A program made the position numbers and the translations under genes. This document shows, one piece after another, positions 51,477 through 62,760 of a stretch of 64,000 nucleotides of DNA (its first letter is position 1; the number at the start of each line of letters is the position of its first letter). The notes beneath the pieces were generated by a model, which worked only from the letters and a program-made list of their open reading frames with translations, was not told the DNA's origin and searched no databases. The stretch is from the NCBI RefSeq assembly GCF_025612915.1, contig NC_069115.1, positions 4,936,480 through 5,000,479 on the forward strand, given 5' to 3'. This DNA is from Magallana angulata. Taxonomy: Eukaryota; Mollusca; Bivalvia; Ostreida; Ostreidae.

Positions 51477-53272
51477 TTCCCGGTACTTCATGTACAGAGT
51501 ATATATATTTATTTTAATTAAAAACAACATTTTTTTTTAAAAATTTGATCGTTTTGCTGACTGTTTTATTTTTTTAATTTAGAAGAACTGAATTGTTTTT
51601 AAAGCACGATTTCCTGATCAATGCCAGCATAGCAATGTACATATAGATACACTGCACCAATATAGAACTGGGTGTGTGGTACATATCTTCATTCAGTCTT
51701 AATTAATTTAAAAGTCAAATATATGTCTCATAATCTGTCACGACGAAAAACAAAGTTTTTAAAAAGCTGCCGGAAATTTTTTTGGAAGGCGTTCAATGTA
51801 ACAACATTCTGAATTAAAGTAAAAAGATCCTCCAAATAAACTGAATATCTTTTGACATGGAAGAATTTACTTGCAAAAGATAGATTAATTATGAATTAAC
51901 TCCATATGCAATTTCCGCAAAAATATCAAAACTGAATTGACGGATATTTAGTTATGATGTACATGTAATGTCAACACAACCGGTTTCCTATATAGCTAGT
52001 TCTTATATTCACTCTTATAGTTTTTCATTCTAAAATAAATCTTGACTGTTTGCTTTTGTAAGCTTTTTGGCATCCAAACACTTTTAGTATAGATGATAAA
52101 AAAAAGGATTGGTCGCTACTACGTACGTTTTGGTAGTTTGTTGTGTCCTGACGACCGATGGATGACTGGCTATCGACTGACGAGAGACTGACTGTCGATA
52201 ATCATACGACAGACATAGAATCATGCGATTAGTCAACCGACAATCACAAATACTTTGATAATAGAACATAAAATAAACGTCGCAATAGATCCATAAAGCA
52301 AATTGCAAAATTTCAAATGACCAAATGGTAAATAGCCGACTGACGGTTGGTCATTTGAAAAATGGCCCAATTTTTAATGAGTAAAATTCTTATTTTTTGA
52401 AAAAGTGAATACTATTCACATATTATATTTAATGTGTGTTTTACCAATATGCGCTTTTTAAGATAAAATGTTCTTCTTGGTTGTCTAGCAAACGCAGCGC
52501 AGTAGTTTTTTTTTTTATAAATAAATTATGTAGAGTGGTATCTGTGCATATGTGTGTTATTGTTATGTTATATGCACGTGTAATAATGAAAACAGCTGGA
52601 TTACTTTGATGGGCATACAAAGGTGTTTTCTATAGTTTTTTAAAGTCCAACTCCCATGAGTACTTTTAGTACTTTTAGATCTTCTTTTGTTTATTTACTT
52701 GAAACGTTTCATAATGTGACTGGCACCTTTACCTCTTAAAAGAAAATGCTTGAAACACTTTTAAACAGATACAATAAAATTCGGCGATTTTAAACTGGAA
52801 ACAAACTGATCGAAAGAAAATAATGATATTGCATATTATGTTCAAATCACTTCTTTTAAGAAAATAATCAAACTGATCCTAATTTAATCATTTTGAATCA
52901 TGTTTAATAAATTAAAAAAGCAGAATCTTTTTTTCCAGAATGTATTAATAATATCATTGGATCTTCTATCTTCGTTCGATTCAACATCTATTTTCATTTT
53001 ATCTTCCTATTAAAAACGGATAAATTTAAGCGTTGACCTAGGTTGACCTTTCTTGTGTATACTGTTTACCAATTCACACATGTTTTACACGGTGACTATT
53101 ATTCCTCTACATCATTTTTTGTTGAATGTCATCACTTCCTCTTCCGAGAAAACGGGGTCACATATAATCCTATTAATGAAAAAAAAATCAATAAAAAAGT
53201 CATAGTTACATGGATGATCAACCGAGCATTAATTCTGCTATTCTGTAATTTTAACATTCGTAAATATTTTCC

Positions 53273-54430
53273 ATGGAGGTCGTATCACCCGTACCCACGT
53301 TTTGGAATGAATCGAACAGGAACGAATCATTGGATACCAACGCTTTACTGGTTAAGTTGAACAACAAAGCAGCCTTGCTATTCCTTCCAGTGACCCTGTT
53401 TATGGCTTTTCTTATGGTGATTGGAATAGTTGGCAATGTTATAGTTTGCATTGTGTATTTGAAAAGACAAAGAAAATCTACACCCGATCTTTACACATTT
53501 AATTTGGCAATTTTGGACTTTCTCACCTGCACGTTCGGGATTCCGATGGAGATTGCAGATCTTTGTTTGCCTTATACATTTTATGCCCCGGCTGCTTGTA
53601 AAATAGTAAGAACTCTAGAATCATGGACGGCCTTAGCCTCTGCATTAACACTGGTTATCATTTCCATTGATCGCTACAAACGGATTTGCAAATATGGCGA
53701 AAGTTTCAGTATATCGACAGTAAAAATTCTTTGCTTGGTTGCAATGTGCGGAGGAGCTTTTCTTTCCTGGCCTTTATTGATAATTGTTGGAAAGAGGACG
53801 GTCGACCTAGGAATTCCCGGAATTAAGGGTGTCGAATGCTCTGTATCAGATCTGATGCACCAATCACTTATCCCACTTGTTTATTACGTCATTATGACTC
53901 TATGTTTTGTAGGAAGTCTCGTTTTCGTTATCTTCGTATATGTGAGAATATCTTTATTTTTGAAAGAAACGAAGGCTACAAGGCTAAAAAATATTACAAC
54001 TAGCTCTATTTCAAGTCAACAGCCGACGGCTATGTCCCGGTCCATTGATTCGGAGAATAAACACCAAAACGCTGCGCGGACGCTCTCTAGAAATTCAAAA
54101 CAGACTTCCGGGGTGAAGGTTACGCGGACTACGACCATTTTTGTTGCCGTAACAGTCGTTTTTATCGTCAGTTTTTTTCCGTTTCTTGTTACCATGCTAT
54201 TACGCCACATCACCAGCGACATGTATGCCCATCTGCCAAAATCTGTTGAAATAATCTACTTGTTTTGCACCAAAACTTATTTCATCAACAATGCAATCAA
54301 TCCCGTGATATATAGCTTCCTAAGCAGGAAATTCAGAGAGGATGTGAAACGTTTGTTTGTTAAAAATTGTGATACAAATTCCCAAACCATTGATCGAACA
54401 TTTTCGACAAGTGAAGAACAATCTCCATGA
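53273..54430 (+). CDS. intact class A GPCR, 385 aa
   Basis: A single-exon seven-helix receptor whose start lies in the CCATGG context. Landmarks: sequons NES12 and NES17, N55 in TM1, D82 in TM2, C109 and C189 for the loop disulfide, DRYKRIC 133-139, TM4 Trp166 (LSWPLL), TM6 SFFP (P303), NPVIY 343-347, helix 8 with SRKFREDVKR, and a Ser/Thr-rich tail. The third intracellular loop is shorter, about 50 residues. The extracellular loop 3 sequence (TSDMYAHLPKSVE) differs from the MSEP-type loop of the 13516 and 40340 receptors, so ligand contacts may differ. Its tandem twin at 46562 is dead, so this is the working copy of the pair. Confidence 0.93.
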   Translation: MEVVSPVPTFWNESNRNESLDTNALLVKLNNKAALLFLPVTLFMAFLMVIGIVGNVIVCIVYLKRQRKSTPDLYTFNLAILDFLTCTFGIPMEIADLCLPYTFYAPAACKIVRTLESWTALASALTLVIISIDRYKRICKYGESFSISTVKILCLVAMCGGAFLSWPLLIIVGKRTVDLGIPGIKGVECSVSDLMHQSLIPLVYYVIMTLCFVGSLVFVIFVYVRISLFLKETKATRLKNITTSSISSQQPTAMSRSIDSENKHQNAARTLSRNSKQTSGVKVTRTTTIFVAVTVVFIVSFFPFLVTMLLRHITSDMYAHLPKSVEIIYLFCTKTYFINNAINPVIYSFLSRKFREDVKRLFVKNCDTNSQTIDRTFSTSEEQSP

Positions 54431-54570
54431 TCCGAAAATACATTTTTTAACATAATTATGAATAACTGTTCATCGCTTTTTAATTCAATATGTTTTTTAA
54501 TTGGTTAGTTAAAGAAATGTACATTAACTATTGTCAAATGAATTTATACTGTTTAATTAAAAATAATATG

Positions 54571-54762
54571 TTTTACGGTGCTACCGTTCTGGCGAGCGCA
54601 GCAAAAATTACACATATCTTGCATCAGATATGTTATTCATGTCTCTGCTTGCATCATTGTCAACTTATAGTTTTATTTAGGTATCAACGAACGTCAAAGA
54701 ATTTTTGAGAGAGTATGCCAAAGGTACTAATTTTAATGGTTAATACATACAGCGCAACCCCC

Positions 54763-54830
<68 letters not shown>

Positions 54831-55520
54831 CGCTCCTGTTTGTTGGTGTGTAATTTCCCACTTTTAAATTTGATGGTCTGACTATATGCAATATCTACAT
54901 AAATTGTTTAACTGTTTATTTTTTCATTTTATTCCTTTTTATTAAGTTCAACATGTCCTATTGTTTATTTCCTCCCTACTCATATACTTACCTGCCTACT
55001 GTACATGCATGCACAATTGGCTTAAAAATGGATTGATATGACTGTAAAGTATGGCTCTTGCTAGTATATATACATAAAATCTCTATATTAAAAAAAATTA
55101 TAAACAAATCATATGTCATTGAGGCAGGTATCGCAGTCTATACTGAAATAGCCAGTACACTTATTACAGATGTTTGATCCACCTCTAATTTATCGCGGGA
55201 AATATAGCGCGAGTGCACTGTGATGTCATCCATGACTTTGTACGTTTTTGTTTACGTTTCTCGACTCAATACGGAGGTATGGAAGCATGTAACAAATCTT
55301 TTGAGTCTCGCCAAAGCATATGCGGTACTCAAAACGTGTCTTCAAACTTTAAGTCACCGTAAATTACGAGTTAAAAGTCGGCCATTTTTGGCATAGCACC
55401 ACGGGTGAAAACATTAGAGAGCATTATGGGACGTAGACAAAAAATTTTGTTTGATGAACTGTAGGTTTAGCTCGTTCTTTTTCCCGCGCACACTGGTTCT
55501 TAGAGCTCGCTTCGCTCGCT
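54571..55520. mobile_element. unclassified repeat insertion private to the right unit
   Basis: The left unit runs straight from ATTAAAAATATAAAATG to CATAAAATATTAAA (about 47520-47545). In the right unit 0.95 kb intervenes. It starts near ACGGTGCTACCG and ends at GAGCTCGCTTCGCTCGCT. It holds a GA tract (54765-54827) and no credible ORF. Family unknown. Confidence 0.55.
54765..54827. repeat. (GA)n microsatellite
   Basis: About 63 bases of GA repeat inside the private insertion. Confidence 0.95.
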
Positions 55521-56204
55521 ATAAAATATTAAGTTTTCTTCATTTCAATTAAGTAGTGGTCGAGTTAGTAGTATTGATATATTTCTTTCTTTTTTTGGGG
55601 GGGGGGGGTGGTTTCCTGTGCAGGTGTGTCTTAATTTGGTATTCATTAATTTCTTTTTTTAAATAAAACATAAAGGAGTGGATAGTAAAACACTCTGTAT
55701 TTTGTGGATATTTAGAAATAGCGATGACGTTCTCGTCCGTATCCGACATTCCTGCCTTACTCACGCGCTTTATGTTCCAAATCCTCTGACTGCAATATTT
55801 CACGTTTGTAGGTATTTTTATGTGATAAGCTGTAATTGCCTTGTGCAATATAATTATTCAAGTTTACATATTTTTTGTTACCAATTAAATTGATTGAAAT
55901 ATGACTAACCTTTTTGGTAATACGGGCGACATGCATATCATTTTTCTTCCTAGTCGAAGTTGAAAATACCACATTTTAGTACTCTCAGTTCTTTGATTTT
56001 TGGTTGGCTGAGGGTCATGTGTGCTTAGAAACTGAAGGGAACAAAGCGCCAAGCAAAACAAAGAAAGTGTCATTGATTACTTAATACTAGAAGACAATAT
56101 TTGTGGTAGTAAAATTCTTGAATAAAACACCTTTAGATGAATTATGTGGGCATACTCTAAACTCAAAACCGCTTGCATTTATTTTTTTATTTATATTTGA
56201 CGAA

Positions 56205-56209
<5 letters not shown>

Positions 56210-56287
<78 letters not shown>
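56210..56287. repeat. (TC)n microsatellite, right unit
   Basis: 78 bases of TC repeat at the position matching 51385 in the left unit. Confidence 0.97.
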
Positions 56288-56288
<1 letters not shown>

Positions 56289-56728
56289 ACACTTCCCGGT
56301 ACTACATGTACATCGATATAGATTTATTTTTATTTAAAAAATAATTTTTTTAAAAATTTGATCGTTTTGCTGACTGTTTTTTTTTAATTTAGAAGAACTG
56401 AATTGTTTTTAAAGCACGATTTCCTGATCAATGCCAGCATAGCAATGTACATATAGATACACTGCACCAAGATAGAACTGGGTGTGTGGTACATATTTTC
56501 ATTCAGTCTTAATTAATTTAAAAGTCAAATATATGTCTCAAAATCGGTCGCGACGAAAGACAACGTTTTTAAAAAGCTGCAGGAATTTTTTTTTGGAAGG
56601 CGTTCAATGTAACAACATTCTATATTAAAGTAAAAAGATCCTCCAAATAAACTGAATATCTTTTGACACGGAAGAATTTACTTGCAAAAAATAGATTAAT
56701 TATGAATTATCTCTATATGCAATTTCCG

Positions 56729-58683
56729 TAAACTTTTCACGGGATTTTTCGATTTGTTAAAATTGGATTTAAAGTCATATACAAAGATGAAGATGTTCTT
56801 TTGAGACGCTATGCTACATTTATTGAAGGATTCCTCGTCTTGAATTCGTCTTTAACAGTTACTTTAAACACTCACATATTTTAGGACCTCAGTCGGTAAA
56901 CTGATCTAAGTACTAGTATTCATTTAACTAAAACCAATTATAAACCATTGAGACAAGGATTTGACTAAAGTAAAATGTTGTAGTTTCTTTCATAAATCAT
57001 AACCGACAAAACATTTTTATTATGTGTCTTTATCATCCATTCCACAATTATATACGATTGGGATAATCTTAAATATTGAATTGCCAATAAAAAAAATCAA
57101 TTGAAGCATAATTATTAACTGTTTAAAATAACTAATTAAATTTAAAAACAGCGCTAGCGTTTTCTCATTCAAAGTTAAAATATTTTACAGTATGTATGGA
57201 AATGTTCAACAAATAAAATGAAATCAGATGTTGGACATGCCATGAGTTTCAATAACCGGTCTATAAATAGATAACAAGTGTATAGATCTGTGCTCCTTGG
57301 TACTCAGTTCCTAGAAAGAGTACCTGTGGTATATATGTGTATTTACATTTAGCAGTCACTGTAAGTACTTCTGATTCATCCGTCAGCGTGAAGTTTGTGT
57401 CATATCACCACGCGGAATACTTAGAACCCTCGGATAAAATACTTACAGACACTTATAAGTGCTCCATTCTCCAAAACATTAACAAATCAAAACACATATC
57501 CTGGTCTAGAGCATTAAGGATATACACACTCTGCAGCATTTTAATTTTTATGTTTGTTATAATTTCTTTTCTGTTTATGGGTTTGTAAAATGTATTTGTT
57601 CATATCTATTGTTTTTCACTTAATATTTTTTATATTATTGGGCAAGCTGACCATTTTAATCATTATGATAGTGAGATCGGCAGGGATGACCCCCTTGTTA
57701 AACGCTTACATTATTTAACACTTCAGTCCAATTTTCTTCATTTGAATAAAATGTAATCAGTAGTTCGAGCCCCACCTCTTTGATTAAAAATCTAGATCCA
57801 CCTCCGACCACATAAGAAGGGTTAAAACTACAGTACCGTTTTAATTATCAGTCCTCTTGAAAATTCTAGATCCGCCCCCTGTATGTTTAAATACCAGGAG
57901 ATGCTATGCTCAACCGGGTCACATACTAAACTGCATTGAACATGAAACATGACAGGTCGATGACATGGTAGCTCTAATTAAGGACTCATTTTGACAATTT
58001 TGTAAATTGAAACATTACTCTGACATTTTAACCGAAAGTATAATTCAAAACCCTGATCATAAAACCTCATGACTGTTTCAAACTGCACTCTAAATGTTTG
58101 GTAATAGTTGGTTTCGGTATTTATTTAATCCCCTTCGAGTGGGCTTTTAAACTTCTTTTTCGCTATTTGACCGTACATACTTGTACTTTGTACTAAATTT
58201 AAAACTCCCGATCTCGTGGGTATTAAAACAGAGATTGTGGGTCTGGTCTGGACACGGTGTGGAGCCGTTATCTATCCGGGGAACTTTAAACCTCGTGAAA
58301 CAAGAAGGGTATTCCCTCTCCTGATAACTTTTTGACAGTAGACGGGGAATGAGGGAAACTATTTCACTGTGCAGGACATTTAAACCCGCCTGCATAAAGT
58401 TGTTTTTTTTTTTATATATATCCGTGTGCTTCCTTATTACTCGTGAAAGAGACTCTGTTATTTCATAAGATTCCTCTTGAGAAGATTCAGAGATAAAGAC
58501 TTTTGTGTGGAGCTTACACGGCTGTGTCATTCAACAACTATGGAGTGTATTTATGTCCCGTTTTGTGGTAGTGCGCCGAGTGAAGTGTAAGACCTATCAT
58601 TCCATTGCGTTGAATATGACCATTCAACCATCTCATCTGCTAAATTAAAATAGCGCTAGATTTAATGTTTAAACCGCCCGGAG
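56729..58683. other. non-coding 5' flank of the last receptor
   Basis: No supported gene. The plus-strand ORF at 57337-57588 (83 codons with a hydrophobic C-terminal stretch) and the minus-strand ORF at 58147-58530 (127 codons) have ATG starts but no domain, sister copy or gene-like signals. Confidence 0.4.
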
Positions 58684-59802
58684 ATGAATATTTCAACAAA
58701 TGTTTCTCAAAATATTTCTTATTCAAATGTTTCTCAAAACATTTCTTATCCGACCCTCCAGGAATTGAATGACCAGGCAGCCCTAAGGTTTCTACCTGTG
58801 ATCGTATTTCTGTTCACCTTAATGCTCTGTGGGATATTCGGTAATGTTTTGGTGTGTATTGTGTATTTGAGAAAAAAGACCAAGCTTTCCCCGGATTACT
58901 TCATCCTAAATCTGGCTTTTCTGGATCTATTAACATGTGTGATCGGTATCCCGGTAGAAATCGCTGACTTGAGGTACCCCTATATGTTTTATGCCCCCGC
59001 GGCTTGCAAACTGCTCCGAACTATAGAATCACTTTCTGGGATGGGATCAGCACTGACTTTAGTTGCAATATCTATTGACCGATACAAGCGTATATGTAAA
59101 TTGGGACAACATTTCAATAACTCCACAGTAAAGCGGCTATGCGGTGGAGCAATATTAATGGGCGTGGTCATCGGGTGGCCCGCCGCGGTGGTTTTCGGAA
59201 AGAAGACGGTCGACTTGGGGATTCCCGGTGTTAAAGGGGAGGACTGTTCTACCGCGGACGAAATGAGGGAAACCATTTATCCACTCCTCTACTACAGTGC
59301 AATAATGGTGTGTTTCGTAGTATCCGTTGTGTTTGTTATTTTCGTTTATGTCCGAATCTCAATATTTATTCGCAAAGGAATCTCGTTAAAACGAACCAGA
59401 ACTAATGACCCGGTATCGACCTACTCCATGAACGTTCATTTCATAGCCGAAGAAAACACAAGCGGATCTTGTCCTAGTCAGGCTCATCCAATGCTTGACG
59501 CCACGCCTCAACATCGCAGACGACAAATGAACAGTATGCGCGTCACGCGCACAACAACCATCTTTGTTGCCGTGACTGTCGCGTTTATTCTCAGTTATCT
59601 CCCTTTTCTGATTATCATGATCATCAGAAACATTAAGAAGGACATTGAAGACAATATGTCACACGATACAGAGGTCGTGTACAAGTTTTTCTCAAAATCT
59701 TATTTTGTAAACAATGCAATCAACCCTCTAATTTATAGCTTCCTCAACAGACGTTTCCGAAATGACGTTAAAAATTTACTGAAATGTGCAAAGAGACCGT
59801 GA
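58684..59802 (+). CDS. intact class A GPCR, 372 aa, with repeated N-glycosylation motif
   Basis: A single-exon seven-helix receptor. The N-terminus is a near-perfect duplication of NVSQNISY and carries five sequons (N2, N6, N10, N15, N19), so a heavily glycosylated ectodomain is expected. Landmarks: N54 in TM1, D81 in TM2, C108 and C188 for the loop disulfide, DRYKRIC 132-138, TM4 Trp165 (IGWPAA), TM6 SYLP (P307), NPLIY 347-351, helix 8 with NRRFRNDVK. The third intracellular loop is about 55 residues. It is closest to the receptor at 4996 at the far end of the array (LRFLPVI, PDYFILNLAFLDLLTC, KKTVD words). An AATAAA at 60019 is a candidate poly(A) signal. Ligand unknown. Confidence 0.93.
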   Translation: MNISTNVSQNISYSNVSQNISYPTLQELNDQAALRFLPVIVFLFTLMLCGIFGNVLVCIVYLRKKTKLSPDYFILNLAFLDLLTCVIGIPVEIADLRYPYMFYAPAACKLLRTIESLSGMGSALTLVAISIDRYKRICKLGQHFNNSTVKRLCGGAILMGVVIGWPAAVVFGKKTVDLGIPGVKGEDCSTADEMRETIYPLLYYSAIMVCFVVSVVFVIFVYVRISIFIRKGISLKRTRTNDPVSTYSMNVHFIAEENTSGSCPSQAHPMLDATPQHRRRQMNSMRVTRTTTIFVAVTVAFILSYLPFLIIMIIRNIKKDIEDNMSHDTEVVYKFFSKSYFVNNAINPLIYSFLNRRFRNDVKNLLKCAKRP

Positions 59803-60018
59803 AATATCTACTTTCATTTGGACTAACTATTTGGTATAGCAGGTCATTTGTCCGTGTGACAAACATTAGTATTTCTGAATATGAGCGTTTTATGCTTTTC
59901 ATTTTAACATAAGCATTGTCCGTAATTAATAAGGGAATGTCAGTGAATTTTCTTTTGAATTCTAATGTATTTTGTATTTGAAATGCACATTTTACTGTTT
60001 TTGAAAGATTACGTTTTG

Positions 60019-60024
60019 AATAAA
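60019..60024 (+). promoter_or_regulatory. candidate poly(A) signal of the 58684 receptor
   Basis: AATAAA lies about 215 bases past the stop codon, and another follows near 60064. Confidence 0.4.
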
Positions 60025-60069
60025 ATTCTTATCCATTTTCTTGTGTACGATAGACATAAAGGAATAAAA

Positions 60070-62044
60070 CCAACGCGTCTAAACAGTATGATACTCTGCA
60101 CTTTAAAATTGTTCTATCCATATCTAGACTAATTTGATATGCAATTTATATTTCCAGATTTTTTTTATGATCGTTAGCAGTTTCAAAGATTACGTGCTTA
60201 AAAGGTCAAGTTAAGTCATCTTATCATGCTTCACTTGTCTATGTTTAAAATATTTACCTGGGATCAATATCTACCTGGATTAATTAGTGTCTACCTTTTT
60301 TCAATGCATATCTAAACATCTCCATGAACGTTAATTGTTTTTAAAATATAGAAAACTGTCCACCATATGAATTATTTCTTCATATAATTTGATTTAATAT
60401 CAAACGTCCAATTTATTAAAGTAAACGCTGATTTGAAGACTTCTACAAATCTCACTAGAGAAATTGATCAACGTGTCGCCGAACATTAACTCCTAAGTTT
60501 TCGAAGATTTATCATGCATTTTTACTGTCATGTCTACATTCTTGCTTTATTTTAAGCCATGCATATATTTGTTCGACTGTTATTTTGTTTGTGTTTTTAA
60601 AATAAAAAAGATACAGCAATAAATAAGGGTACTGTATATAACAATCTTTTTTTAGTTATATAGAACTATTTCTGGAGAGGGAAGCTTTATAGATACGTAC
60701 CCTGTGTAAACGAAGGAAATAAAGAGAGATGTGACAACAAGGCGCGCTTAAAAAACAAGTACTTGGGGTTTTTGTTTTTGCTTTTTTTTATACTTAGAAA
60801 AACCAAGTACATGTATGACCCACTCATATATTACATCAGGTCTATACAATTCAGATGACCTAATTATAATACAATCAAACATTTCACCAGTGTTACTTAG
60901 TTTGTCTGCACGATCCATTGTAATTGTAGTACAGTTCTTCAAAACTGTAAAAAGTGGACCCGCTTCATTTAGGGAATAAGAAATCATTCTTAAAGTATCA
61001 CGAGGTGATGATTTTGATCGGCGCGTGGTTAAATTCAAATTCAATTTGATCTGATTAAATTATCATAGATGTTATCCTTTGTTTCTGCATGAATTTGCGA
61101 ATGTATTTTTGGAATGCTTGTATAATTCATCACGAGTTGCATGCTCGCTTTAAATAGCATATCATTCCATATTTCTATAGCTGGTTCCAGTGAACATACT
61201 TTTTATTTCATTTGTTGTCACATTTCACTTCGAACTTGTTCATTATAAACTGTAGGCGAGAAAAAAAACCCATTAAAGTGCTTTTATTTTCACTGTGTTT
61301 GCGATTAGACCATTTTTGGCGAACATTCATCCACCGTGAACACTGTGCGTTAATGACAGAATTATTTTCAGGTAGCAATTACACGGGTTAAGACCGTTAA
61401 CTTACTTAGCCAGACTACTCTTCAGAAAAAGAACAAAACACATAGAAAGTATTTTCCTATTATAACACTTGTAAAACATTTAGCAAATAAAAAGACAGTT
61501 ATTGTTAGTAATTTTCATTATTCATAAGAATTATATTTGATAAAGTTAATATGATTATATTATAACAGGAAATCTAATTATACGTTAAGTTAAGTACAGT
61601 GAAAGGTACCAACAGAGCAAATCGTGAAATTTTATACACGCGAAATTAAAATCGTTTCCAGTAACATCAACGCGTAAGATTTGTAAATTGTCATAATTCA
61701 CTCCGGATTCATTCATGGTGAAAACAACCGTCATCTGACAAAGTTTCGGAGTTAAGACACATCCCGAAAAACGTTTAATACGAGAAGTAATCCTCTAAGG
61801 TAGCTGGCATAATACAAAGAAAAAAGTACAAATTCACTAGTATTTTGACGTTTTACAGTGATTTTAAAATATCACAAAACAAAAATGAATAAATAGATAA
61901 TTTAAATGTAGAATTAAGATACACATTAAGATTAAGATACACATGAGCTAAGAATCTATAATAAATTATTGTATTTTAATGAGTACTTTTAAACTGAACA
62001 AACTGAATTTTTGAGTTATTTTAAACTAAACAACCTGAATTTTT
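60070..62044. other. non-coding stretch
   Basis: AT-rich with no recognised feature. The minus-strand ORF at 60748-61044 (98 codons, ATG start) has fairly protein-like composition but no domain I know and no splice partner. It is left uncalled. Confidence 0.4.
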
Positions 62045-62071
62045 AGGTCAAGTGAATCATTCAGGTGACCT
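62045..62071. repeat. short hairpin heading a repeat element
   Basis: AGGTCA, two bases, TGAAT, one base, ATTCA, two bases, TGACCT: an almost perfect palindrome. It stands just before the tandem repeat at 62239 and may be the 5' end of that element. Confidence 0.5.
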
Positions 62072-62238
62072 ATTGCAATTGGTCTTCGTCCGCCGCCGTG
62101 CTTCGTTCGTTAACAAATTTAACTTCTGCTTCAAACTACATGGTCAATGATTAAATTTTTTATTATAAAGCATTTCAATGGTTAGAGGAATCTAAATTGT
62201 GTAATGCATGGGAAAACTGAATTCATTATTATGGTATA

Positions 62239-62760
62239 TGGTCCCTGGGGTCAGGGGTTCAGGCCCTAGGGTGGGAACAATATGGCCATATAGTTCTCTA
62301 CTCCCATATGGATTTGTGTCTTAGAAAATCTAAATGCATGGTTATTATGTCCATGAAACCCTCTACCTAAAATATGCATTTAATGGTCCTTTGGTCAGGC
62401 ACTCAGACCTTAGGGTGGGACCAATACGGCCTTATATCAAAATTTGATAATTCTTTAAAATTCTTCTTCTCTACCCCCTTACATGTTTGTGAAAAACCCT
62501 TTGCTTAGTTATGATGTGCATGAAATCCTCTATCTAAATTGTGAAATCCATGGCCCCTAGGTCAGGAGTTAAGGCCCTTTAGCTAGGTCAGGGCCAATTT
62601 GGCCATAAGGTCAAAACATATTAAATCTTAAACAATCCTCTTCTCTAATCCCATATATATTTGAGAAAATACTAAATGCACGGTTGCTGTCCATGAAGTC
62701 GTCTACCAAAATTGTGAAATTCATGGTCCCTGGATCAGGCGTTCCATATGGCCGAATAGT
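62239..62760. repeat. diverged tandem repeat, period about 145-173 bases
   Basis: TGGTCCCTGGGGTCAGG-like words start at 62239, 62384, 62551 and 62724. Each is followed by a CCCTAGGGTGGGACCAATATGG-like stretch where the unit is complete. A further partial unit may lie near 63655. The minus-strand ORF at 62611-62853 lies in it and is not credible. Confidence 0.65.

Larger units (their letters stand above)
51915..56728 (+). repeat. tandem duplication, right unit (intact receptor)
   Basis: Colinear with the left unit from CAAAAATATCAAAACTGAAT to TATGCAATTTCCG. It lacks the Penelope-like complex (site near 55870) and most of the LINE fragment. It has a private insertion of about 0.95 kb at 54571-55520. 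Confidence 0.85.

Noticed and set aside
57337-57588. 83-codon ORF with a hydrophobic C-terminus
   Set aside because: It could be a small membrane protein, but nothing beyond a hydrophobic stretch supports it. Not called.
58147-58530. 127-codon minus-strand ORF upstream of the last receptor
   Set aside because: It has an ATG start but no domain. It overlaps the likely 5' region of the receptor on the other strand, so support is insufficient.
60748-61044. 98-codon minus-strand ORF with fairly protein-like composition
   Set aside because: No known motif and no clear splice partner. A transcript would be needed to call it.
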